Source of the DNA: Pristionchus mayeri
Lineage: Eukaryota; Nematoda; Chromadorea; Rhabditida; Neodiplogasteridae
Reading direction: 5' to 3'
NCBI GenBank assembly: GCA_036245805.1
Contig: BTRK01000006.1
Coordinates: 20,864,365-20,928,364, forward strand
DNA: 64,000 nucleotides
Part shown: positions 24,450 to 35,900 of the stretch, piece after piece
Layout of the letters: each line of letters opens with the position of its first letter
How positions within the stretch are numbered: position 1 is the first letter of the stretch
Position numbers and translations under genes: made by a program
The notes under the pieces: model-generated
The model's input: the letters and a program-made list of their open reading frames with translations, nothing else
Told to the model about the DNA's origin: nothing
The model's database searches: none

Positions 24450-25145
24450 ATCAGGAGAGATGTTGCGAACCGAATCGCAAATGTTCCGAGCAGCCGGAAA
24501 CAATCTTGATTGAAAGACATGAGACTAATACGACAAGAGTAGTTCTCTCGATATCCGCAATAGATAAAACGCTTAATTTAAATTTTCTTAGTGTAAATAT
24601 GCATAAGATATGATAATCAAGTTAAAGTAAAAAAGTCAATAAATTTTGAAAATAATTAGTTTCACAAAGATGATTTTGTAATTACGGTATCAGCTAAATA
24701 TTGACGTTCGAAAATGACAAAAAGGTTTCGCAACTTGAGCCGTTCACGGAAACCACTTCTTTTCATGAATATTGTGTTTATTTTTACGTCACTGCACACA
24801 TCCATTTAATATTTATTTCATAACAAGCAGCATCATCCGGCTAGGTCAAAGATCACAGCAGTAAAATCAAGCCGTCGCGCAACAAACTGTGAGTTCCCTC
24901 TTCCATTATTTATCGGTGAATGCACTACAGAGGGATCGATAATATAGACGAGTGTAGAAATGAGGAACATTGTGAACTTCTGATCGGGACAGAAGAGGGA
25001 CGAGGAGGGGAAGGGGCTACTGGAGTGAGCCAATCTTGCTCTGCATCAGCTCAATCTCGGCTAGTTCGATGGGCGTCTTGCACGGGTAGTACGCGCTCTC
25101 CACGGGGCTTGCCGCCTGACATTTGCGAGTTCGATTTGAAATAAG
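24450..25145. other. Intergenic region between convergent genes
   Basis: This AT-rich stretch contains the likely 3' UTRs of both neighbours. An AATAAA on the plus strand (about 24638) serves the proline-rich gene. A minus-strand AATAAA near 24810 is the likely poly(A) signal of the ABHD17-like gene. No further gene is supported. Confidence 0.6.
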
Positions 25146-27748
25146 CTATAAGGCTACTCTGGCAGTCTGGAGCGGAGTCGATGCGTGCGAGTCAACGACC
25201 TTCGCCGTTTTGGCCTGAAAGAAGTGTTCGTTTTCTCCTGAATGAGCAAATCAGATATGCGCATCCCCTTCCAATCCACGCGTTTTAAAAAGCAAGTTTG
25301 CACGGGGATGGGAGTGGTCTGATGAAGCACTGCTCGGTCACGCACGTTGGCTGATTGTGTCTTCATTGACACGCCACTTATCGTTCGGGCTGACGCGGGA
25401 GTCTTCATCGGGGGCTGCAATAGTTTTTAGTAGCGATTGAGTACGATTCAAGTTAGGTTACCTTAGGCGTGGCTACACATCCGACAGCGGGGGTCGCAGA
25501 CTCGACTGACTGCGCGTGGCTCGCCACCTGACAGTCACATACTTTAGTATTCCATAGAAGTTGATTGTACCCTAGAAATCAGATTGAAGGCTACTATATA
25601 TTAGATCCAGTTTTCACTCACCGGGACAGTCTTCTCCGTCCTGGTGGACAGCACGGATCTCGCCACTGGCTGCGAGGCGATGCAGTTCTTGCCCACGAGT
25701 GTCTCCGTCCGCACGAAGAGGGCCATGCGGAAGAAGGTGCTCTGCAATAAGGATCGTGCCCCATCCGGCTGCGGATGGTGTTACGGTACCGGATTGCAGC
25801 CGAAGACAGTCTGGTGGTCGGCGCCCTGCACGATGAAGGGGGCAAGTGGTTGACGGAGACGCTGAGCGAGTGCCGTCGAGTGCTCGATGGGAACCATCTG
25901 AGGGAGGAGAGTAGAGAGGGGGGGGGGCATCGAGGGATACCTACCGAGTCATCCGTCCCGTGCACGATCAGAATAGGCAGATCGATGTTAGAGATCTTCT
26001 CGCTGCTAAAATTTGTTTACGATTATGTAGAGAAGGATCATTGGTTTCTTTGCGCGTTACAGCTGCTGAAATTGTGGGTTAACAAATTGCTCGTCGCAAT
26101 AACGTCACAAGAGAAGCGTATCATGTGATTTATTTCTCCGCTCTAATGTTAAGTCTCAGTGGTGTTTAATAATATCTGTTGTACAATTGTCTGAAGAATT
26201 ATAAGTTTTCGGGTATATGCGTACTCAATCAAAACGTACTTGGCGAATGGGTCGAAGCAGCACGTGGATTCCTTGGCTGGTCGAGAAGAGAGAAGTCGGA
26301 TGGCCGACGTGAATGGCGCCACCAGAATCATCCCCGACAGAGGAGGAAGGCTCTGAATGCAATCACTTGATGATAGCCAGAGCATACTGTAGCCCCACCG
26401 TAGCCTGCGTTACAAGCGTTTTCTTGTAGGCGACATCGACCGCGGCCGCAGTGCCGATAGAGTAACCGAGCAGCACGATCTGGGATTACTGTAGATGGGG
26501 CTAGTATCGACAGGTCTACAGTACGCTGAGATCGGGATTCTCCTGCTTGACGTGCTCGAAGACGGAGAGGGTGTCCGCATAGATGTGCGCTTCCGATGGG
26601 TATCCGGTACTGTAGCCGAACCTGTCGAGGAGATAGGTTACGGTATTTGATGAGATTGATGTAGTGGCCTACCCAGAGTAGTCGAAAGCGTATAAGTCGG
26701 TGCCGATGCTGTCAGCCACCTATATTCATTTATTGATCTACATGTAATCGATTTCCTTCCTACCTGCATGAAGTTGATACAATGCGGTTGCAGAAAGTGA
26801 CCGAGGTCGGAGGAGTTGGGCTGTGTCATCAAGATGATCTTCAGTGATTATCAATTATTGTAGGATTATCGATTGGGAGTACGGTATCTCTACAGTACCT
26901 GCTTCCTCATGCTCTCGCACGCTGCCGGCATTCGAGTGCGCACATGAATGACGACCAAGTCGTTGCCGCTCGTACTCTTGATCGTAGTCGGAGTGATCCT
27001 GCGTGGAAGATTACGGTACCGGTCGATGATCTGCCACATACCTCTCCATGATGTGGGCGTAGTCCTTGTGCGTGAGGCCGCGCATGGGCGTTGGTACGAG
27101 CGTGAACGGCTTGCCGACCACCTGCAGGTAGATGTGGTGGATTGGCAACTGACTACAGCAATGGTACCTCCTTGGCTGAGTTGACGTATCGATGCTGTTC
27201 CGAGTCTAGCTGCAGTCTGTATCCACTGTTCTTGGGTGGGGGGTGGAAGGCGACCTTGCGCACGATTCGATTGGGCATCGGAGGACACGTCACTGAGCAC
27301 ACCGTCCCGATCGCCTGCAATAATCCTATTGAGATGCGTGAGTCGTACTATGGAAGATCACTGTCGTAGATACGGTATCAGCTGTGAGATTACGGTACCT
27401 TGAATATATTGACGACGTTGGTCCAAGCGCTGGTCGGGGGCTCGGCACCCGAAGTGACGCGCGTCGTCTCGGTCGCCGAAGTATCTTCGGAGTTGGAGCG
27501 CACTTCACGATTCAGCTCCTGATACGGTAGATGGTACGGTAAAACTGAAGTACGGTAGACTTACGTCGATGAGCACACTGAGATTGCTGCGATGGGTGCG
27601 TGTACGATGACTGCTGGCAGATGATGCGGTATCTGAAGGGATACGGTAGTCTACCGTAGTTGGCAGATACGATACCTGAGAGGACGGAGGTGGCGGAGGT
27701 TTGGGCGCTGGCAGGGGCCAGATCGGAGACGACGACCAAGTCAGCCAT
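25146..27748 (-). CDS. ABHD17-like alpha/beta-hydrolase, divergent
   Basis: Seventeen exons join in phase from ATG 27748 to TAG 25148-25146 and encode 497 residues. The catalytic core reads as an alpha/beta-hydrolase of the FAM108/ABHD17 type. SSDLGHFLQ corresponds to the usual AVDLGQM region. YAFDYSGFGYSTGYPSE follows. The nucleophile elbow is GYSIG (Ser near residue 276). Then come LIVHGTDDS (acid near Asp353) and VQGADH (His near 382). ABHD17 enzymes remove palmitate from membrane-bound proteins; AHO-3 is a C. elegans member. Two features are odd. The HGN oxyanion segment that normally follows the first strand is replaced by MTQPNSSD. The N-terminal cysteine cluster that anchors ABHD17 is not visible, and an unrelated Ser/Thr-rich N-terminus and a 120-residue Ser/Thr tail are present instead. 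Activity may therefore be altered. Confidence 0.85.
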
Positions 27749-29965
27749 GACGCGGTTGGAGAAGGAAAGACCCGAGAGGGCTAGTCGACCGCGGAGAAAG
27801 GGGGATGGCGAGAGAAATGAGTGGAGAAGGGAAGAGATGAGGGGGGGGGGGGGGAACGGGAGAATAGCCATGTAAAGTGAGTGAGGCAAACAAGTTAAAT
27901 TGTTTCAGAGGCACCGACTGTGTGGAAGGGAACGATGGAGGATGGACGAAGTGAGTTTCGAGTGTAGGGAATCCTTAAAGGCGTGGGCTTCCTCGCAATT
28001 AGAAGGAAGAATTCAGCCTCACCAGGATAATATCCAGTTCCAATTTCCCTAGCAACATGTGCTGGGCGAAATTCATCAAACGGAAATTGGAAAACGGCTT
28101 TTAATTTCCTGAAATGCTTATTCTTGCGTGGATGTGGGGGGATTGATGTGTATCGATTATTTAACCGCTTGAAGGTTTTGTATATTTTTTCATATAATTA
28201 TTTTCTGAAGGGATTCATTTTTTTGGTACATTTCCACCGCTTCGTTATGAATACTCATTTTGCGATAGTGTGCTATTAGCTCGGGTACAGTACGATTTAA
28301 AGCTGAGCCCTCTGGCGTTTTGCCAAATGCTTAATTAGACTCTTCCATCTCACTGAAATCGACGTACTTTCGCGGGGCTTTGAGGGGGAGGCTTGCCGAG
28401 GCATCACAACAGCCTCATTTTTCGAGCCGCCACTGCCAAATCCGCCCCTCAAAGCGAGAAGTTGTCTTTCTTTCCACAATGGGTTGAAATATCAGCCAAA
28501 CCGATGTAATTCTACCCATTCCCATTTTCACCGTCCTTCCTCTTCTTTCGCTCCATTTTCTCCTCCTTTCCCTTTATTTGCAACTACTTGACCAATTGAA
28601 GGTAGAGTAGAGCGTAGGTATGCACGTGGTAATGGATGGCGGAACTGCGCGCGCTTCCGTTTCTTCTTGTCTCCTCCACCCTCCCTCCTTCCTTCTTTTC
28701 TTCTGCTCTTCCCGCTTCACTCCCCATCTTAACCATCGATTAGGATAAGTTGCTCTTTGCCCTTCTAGTGCAAGTGTAGCCAGTAATGTAGTGAAGGAGG
28801 GAGAGATTCTTCTCCCCGACCAGGAAGTTGCAGCCGTCGGGGGAGGAGGAGGGGGCATGTTTCGAGTGAGAGCTCGTCAATTACTGCGCTCGTTATTCGG
28901 CCAGTCCGGGAAAAGGAGCAGAGTGAAAACAGCTACTACTGGGATGGGATCCCCCCTCCCCCTCCTCCTCGTCCTTCGTCCGCCTGACTCAGTCCCGCCG
29001 TATTAGTTTACTCTTCACTGTTCGATTTCCCCTCCCTCTCTGTCCTTCCTTCCTCTTTCACCCTCTGTCATTTCGCATCTTTCCCCGATTACCCAATCCC
29101 TTCCGCTCACTTGCTCACTCCATCACAGTTCCCCTCCTCTCACTTCATCATCTCCTGTCTATTCGTGTTGCGATCACTGCTCACTTCGCACCTCTCCACT
29201 ATAATTGTATGGGGAAGGGCAGGGGCAGGCAACACTCACTCCGATCTCTCCCTTCCGGTCCCCCCCTCGTGACTGTTGCAGCCAGTGTTGTCTGCTGATC
29301 CCCCTGTCCCCACACAAACCAACGCCGAAACTTGCAGTGCCATGTTATCAGTGAGAGGCTTTATCGGCATAGCGAGAGGTCCCCCCTCTCCCGACTTTCC
29401 ATTTGATTCTATTGATCTCTTCTGACCTTTGATGTGGTCTCCTCTATGATTTTCTAGAATCATTCGCGTGATCATGCAGACGAGTGTACAAACGGCACTT
29501 CATTTTGTTGCTGGTTTTTATGAGTCTTTCAAAGATGAAAGTGATCTCTTTCCAGGCTTCGAGGTGCGTATGGAGAGCCACGCGCAGCTCCACTCCGCCT
29601 TCCTCTCCCATCACAGGTGAGGAGGAGATGATGGAGTCATAGTGAGAGTGTGTGGTTGAGAAAGGGGAAAAATGGATTAGAATTCCATGAGTAAGCAACA
29701 TTGAAATATTCTTGATTCATTTTTTTTCGCTAGGAATTCTTAGTATTTTGTAGATTGTAAAAGTGTGATTCACTAGTGTATTTCCTTTTATATAGGAGAG
29801 AGTGGGTGGGAGAGGAGGTTCTGACACAGGAACTGTAGTTTCAATCACAATGCAATTTTGTGGCATCTACAAAAGGTGAATCACAGGCACGAGTACTGTG
29901 ACTATTTTTAACTCCGACCCATTTGAAGTGAAGTGTCCTTTATTTTATTATCAGTGTCTTTGCAG
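27749..29965. other. Region between ABHD17-like and pacs-1, probable pacs-1 5' region
   Basis: The first coding exon of pacs-1 should lie here or further left, but no ATG exon in the required phase could be fixed. One candidate is an exon ending before GTGAGAG at about 28868, which would join in phase 2. It has an in-frame stop upstream and no ATG, so it was not annotated. A minus-strand open stretch at 28479-28297 (ends KSLIKHLAKRQRAQL) has coding-like composition but no family match. A G tract of about a dozen bases sits at about 27841. Long C/T-rich tracts fill 28.5-29.3 kb. Confidence 0.5.
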
Positions 29966-32900
29966 GGGCATTGGCCCTCCGGTGGTGCCGCAGAAGTTGT
30001 TCGCCAACTGGGAGATGGATCGAGCCCATCCAAGCACCGTCCAGAGGTCAGCCAGGGGGAAGACCATGGTGGAAGAGCTTGTATTGTACAAAATAATATT
30101 GACGCTTGTTAAGAAAAATATGTGGAAGAAGAAAAAAAGTAATGGGTTAGATGGTAAGAATCGATACAGTTATTATATTTAAGTCATTGTTATTACGAAA
30201 TTCTGTCATTATTGCGAATTTCTTTGTGCCTATTGGAGCAACACGGTAGATGATAGATGAAAGTCAAAGATATCAAAGATAACGCCGGCTTTACAATCGT
30301 TTATGTGCAAACGTTGGAACAAATTTATTAACTGCTTGATTCGAGGTCTAGAATGAGTAGTTCCTACGATGGAGGAGAGAATTCGAGGTGAAGATGGTAG
30401 GAATTAACAACATAACAAATCAGAACAACGATTGGGGGGGGGGGGTTCCAGAGCCAACAATCAGAGGTTCTAACCCTAGTGATGGACGTGGGATGATCTT
30501 CTTCTAAGAAAGGGAATGGTGGACTTGAAGAAGAGTAGTTGAGAAGACGGGCTGCAGGAGACTGCAAGGAAGGGGATCTATATCGATGAGGCAGGGGAAT
30601 TATTACCTCAGCACTAACATGAGCAGCATACGCGACGAAGCCACTCCACCCAGCTTGTACCTGCTGAAATGGGTTTATTAAATGAGGACACTGTGCGATT
30701 TTTTTTTCTTTCTCGGGCTACCATAAAGCGCATGTGTTCAGAGGTCTGTTCATTCAGTGGTTCGAGGTGTTTTTGATTTTATCTTAAAGGTATTTAATTA
30801 TAGTATACGATCTCTCCATTATATTGTAGTAAAAACCTTGCAAGAGACGCAAAACGTAATCTAGACGAAATGGAAGAATCCCATTACCTGTTTCCTTGTC
30901 ATTGTTGGGATGGGCAACGGCGGTAGTTGCACCCTCCCTCATTATAGTTCGGAAGGTGACAAGAGAGTCGGAACTTGGTTCCTTCTCAATTGTAGCCAAC
31001 CCTGGGGCTGATAGAATGAGAGGGGGGAGGTCAGACTCCAACGGTGGGTGAACATGGGCCGATCCCTCAGGACCGTAGCACGGGGTGTCGATTGGAAGAT
31101 CGTCTTGAGCCTAGGCAATATATTGGGTATTAAAAAGACAAGATTGTTGCACTTTTGTGATGGGAAATTGTGGAGGAGTACCTGTAGTGGATGCGATAAA
31201 GGAGGAGATGCCGACGTCGCCTGGATGTCCGTATTGGCGGGCTGCAAGAACCAGTATATTAATAGCTATAATCAAAAGATAAATTTTTAACCGAGCGCAT
31301 ATCTCATAGTATGTTTGGTGTTCTGAGTCGCGCAATATTATTAGGTTTGGCGCAAGTAATGAAGTACCTGGTTGGATCCCACGGGCAGAACCTCTTTGGA
31401 AATGCCCATCTTTCCATGACGCTCATTCTTGTGACCCTGCGAGCTGGGACGTTTATTGGTTGAAGATGTTGTCCGTCTCTCTGCTGGTGTCACCTGCGCA
31501 AAAGAATATACTTTTGCTGAATGGGATATGTATCGCTGGGAGTACTCTAGAAATTGCCATGGCCTCAACACATTTTGCTCGGATTTCGATAAGTCTAATC
31601 TGTTGTATGTCTTAACCAGATTGTATTTGCTACTACTTGGAGTCATTGAGAATGGCGAAAGCACACTCTGGTGAGCTATTAATGAAAAGTACACTGCTGT
31701 TTTGCTTTTAAGAGCGCACTCTTGTTTGGAGAAGTGGCCCCTATGGAGACGAAATGCAACAAAGAATGAATGGATACCTTGTTAGTCCGTCCTCTCCTTG
31801 GATGCGCGTCTGCCGGCGCATCTTGCCACCGCCTGGTTGAACTGGGTGTTCGTCCTTTATCCATAATAAAAATGAGTAAAGAAGTGGGAGGAGTAAAGAT
31901 TCCGACAGCGCTATCCCAATTAACAGCCTCCTCCCTGGCACTCGAATCAGGCGAGATTGTCTCTTAATTTGTAACATTCTATCGCTCTGAGTAAGCGTCG
32001 AGAACCCGAGAGGAGTTCGTAGAGTGGACGACGGCAGAGAGGAGAGGAGGGCCTTCCCCTCCCGCGTTCGTGCCAAACACTTTTGACATAATAAAAGTAG
32101 TATAAAGGTTGTAAAATGGGCCCAATATTGTTGCCATGTACGACGTCATCCTGCGGCCGGTGACAATTGGATGCACTCTCCAGACAAGGTCCTGACATCA
32201 AGATGTACAGTGTGACATAACATCCGATCTGTTTGGTTTGTGTTTGTCTCATCTTTCACTGTACACGCGAAATGCTTCATCAGTGATTTTGCGCCCGCAA
32301 TGTCTGCAAAAATTTCTATGATGAAACGAAAGCATTGTTTTGATGTGCCTTGTCAGTTTGCCGATGGAAAGCGAGGAAGAATGAGTGGATTGGCATCTCA
32401 AACTGAGCAGATTAAGGGGATTGGTCGGAGATTGCAAGCGGAACCCATCACGAGAACGGGGGAAAAGGATGCGAACGGGGAAGGGAAGGAGATGGTTGGG
32501 TGTTCTCTCATCGGGGCAAAGTATTCTCAAAGAGCGCCATCGGTTGAATAGGGTGACTCAATTCCTTCTTGAGAACTGTAAAAGCGATCCAGAAATGTAA
32601 TGGTTACGGTAGTGTCAAATTTGGATTTGCAGAGTCTTCACGCTGAGCATCTCTCGTCTCGCCCTCTTCCCCTGCCCCTCGCAGATGAGATCACTTGTGA
32701 TCACTGCCAAACTGGAGGTACGGTAGATTACGGTTGAGGAAGTATCTAGAACATAATACGATGTGATAATGATCAAAAAAATTTCCAATTTTGGCCAATC
32801 GTTTTTGTGTTACCTCCATTTCTCCCTACTCTTTATGAACTCCTCTTCTCTCGCTAAGTGCATAATAATTGGCGCCAGAAACTGAGAGTGCATTTTGGAT

Positions 32901-35900
32901 TACGGTGGCACCAACAAAGAATAATTTAGTTTGTACTACGGTAGTTCTGTTCAGGGCTACAAGCGGTCCCTGCGCAGCAACGAGATCGTACTGGGAGACG
33001 GAGGAGTGAGCGCCATCGATCTGCCCCTCGACATCTCCTTCACCATACAGGTGCAGATTATCGATCGAGTAGATTGGGCTAGACTGTAGTCTCACTGTAG
33101 CCTAGGCCGAACGTTCACTTGACTCACCACTGTTATTCGAGTCAAGTATCGTATAGTGGATGAAGTGTTTGCGAGGCCTAATTGGCACTCGGAATCAGAA
33201 GTCAAGCGGGACTATACATGTGACTAATACAAGGGGGCGTTATTAGTGCTTAATCTCTGATGGCAGTAGCGGTTTATGTAGTCCTGATTAATTTGGCAAA
33301 ATCTCGAACGATGAGAGTCCAAAGGAACACATTTCAATACAAATTAAGAATCAAAGTGATGGACTGCCAGTATGAAGATAGCACACTAGTTGTTCCGTGG
33401 CTCCTCAAATCGTGAGATCACGATAAAAAAAGGCGGTGTTTATTCATCACGTTATTTCAGTACCCTCACTTCCTGAAGCACAAGGCGAATGTGATGCAGA
33501 TCCACGTGCAGAGGAAGAGGAAGTACAAGAATAGACCCATACCCGGAGGATTCAAGAGTGTCGCCTATGGTTAGTCCTTCTCCCCTTCCCCCCCAGTCCA
33601 TCCCAATCAACTTCTCACGGCGGTAAGAAGGGGTAAATGAGTGTGAAATGTAGAGATATTGTTTTTCCCGGCGACTCACGATCAGCTTCACCAAGAAATA
33701 GGTGGAGATTCTCTGAAACTGAGAGTCATAACCATCCATCCATCACAGGTTCGATCGATCTCTCTGCGATGCTGCAGAGTGGGCAGGCGGCGAAGTCGGA
33801 GTGCGCCCTCTATGCCATCCCCACTTCGAAGCAGTCGTCGGGCAAGGAACAACCACCTGGTGATAGACTGCCTTGATGAGTGGATTGGATGATTGAGTAG
33901 GCTATGGATTTCGGACGATATTGCGGTTGATTTATCAAACTTCGAAATTCGAAAAAATGAAATAATTCAATGGAAGCGGGAGCAAGATTGCATCCAAACA
34001 TTTGGTTTCGATTTACAAATGATTCTAAAATTTAGAAATATGTCGAAAGCTTCCAATCTGCTTATTATTTTCAGTGACGTCGATCGGTCGGATCGTGATG
34101 CAATCGTGTGCCACTCTGCCATTGGATGCAGAGGGAGAACAGGGAGGAGGAGCGAAGATGAACAAGGATAAGGTGAGGGAAAGGAGAGGCAATGAACTAT
34201 TCCTGAAAGAGAAAAGCTGTCGCCCAAAAGTGGATCAACTCTGGTGCATTGGTGTATCATAGATGAGCTGTCATTGTGTTCGAAATAGTGACGGTATCAA
34301 AACGAAGTAGTGAATTTCGGAATGCAAATCTTTCGCTATATCAGTATTGTTTCAAGGTTGTGGAGCTGAGCGACGACTCGGAGATCTCGGAGGAGGAGGA
34401 TAGCGATCTGCCCAATGATGGACTGCAGACGGGAAGGAATGGGAGGGGACAGGGTGAGAACGAATTGATTGACTCCCCTCGAATGAGACAAAAACAGAAC
34501 CCGTTGTATCTAATTCGCACTGAACTGCATCGCGTGAAATGCGACAAGAGAAATACACATCCGTCGAATATATTTTTAAAATGAAATTGACATTTGACCG
34601 TTATTCTAATTTTTTGTCTATCCGAACAAGATGTAGCCTGTAGAGTAGGCATGGTGTCCAAGATAGCCAAAATAGTTCTCACTCCCACCTGTGTTGTAGG
34701 CGTCTCTCAAGGTGCGGGGAGTGAGCATCGACTGCGAGATTCGCAGAGGAGGAGGAAGAGGGCGCAGCACAAGAAGAATATGAAGCAGAGACTCGTCAAT
34801 CTGCTCAAGAAGTTCCGCGTGCCCGATGAGGGAGGAAACGAGGTGAGGATTGGTATTCTTACTTTTTTTATGTATGCCAAAGGTGAGATTAGACATCATT
34901 GTTAAATAGTGATTCGAAAAGTTTAAAATTCTTTATTAATACATTCTTCTTGATAGGACAACACCTTTTTTTAGCATTTCTAAGAATGTTTTGTAATTAG
35001 TCAGTGACGTTCGATGTTTCTCCTATTCTTGATTAATCGAAGGAGAGACGGAAAGTTATTCCTCTCTCTATACAATTGAAGATAAAAAATGTCCATATAA
35101 TCTCACCTAACCCACCTGCCAAACCATTCTTTCTCTCTGCAGGCAGCGGCATCGTCCTCTGGTCGCGAGCCGACGGCGAAGGAACTGCAGGCACTCTTCG
35201 ATGAACTGGACGAGTTGTCTGATTCGGGCAATGAGGGAGTCGCCCCCGATGAGGTTGGAGGGGGACGGGGGATGGGCATGTGGAGTAGAGTGTCGAAAGT
35301 AATCGACTTGTCATTTATTTTGAAAGTGGCAAGTTATTTTCCATCATTCGTTTACCAATCGACTTGTCACAAACAAAGTAAAACGACTTGTCATTTTTCG
35401 AGTTTTATTGGCAAGTCGCTTCATTCTTCTCACCCCGCGCTCGCGAAGCGGTGGAATGGAATATATTCACAGCAAATTACGAGAATTGAAATATGTTTCA
35501 CTTCATTTAATTCGAAATCGACTTGTCGACTTGCCATTTTTGATTAAAATTGAGATCGACTTGTCAATAAAAAATCATTTCGACTTGTCAAAGTCGCATG
35601 ATCAGTCACTTTCGACACTCTAATGTGGAGTGAAAATTAGACTATGATCGATTGATTAATGTTTGACCTCATTGTGGACCCATTGCTATTGCTACTGGTG
35701 AAGGAATGTGGACGATGAAATTGAAGTCATTTGACTCGTGCACAGAACATGACCAGGCGCTTACTAGTTTCTGAGAACGTAGGGTACGAAGGTGCAGATG
35801 AATTGCTGTTCTAGCAGTAGATTCCCGATTGCAGATCTCGATCGTCTCTAATCCTCGTCCGGCCCTCCGTCCCTACTTCTCCTCCCGCGAGCAACTGCCG

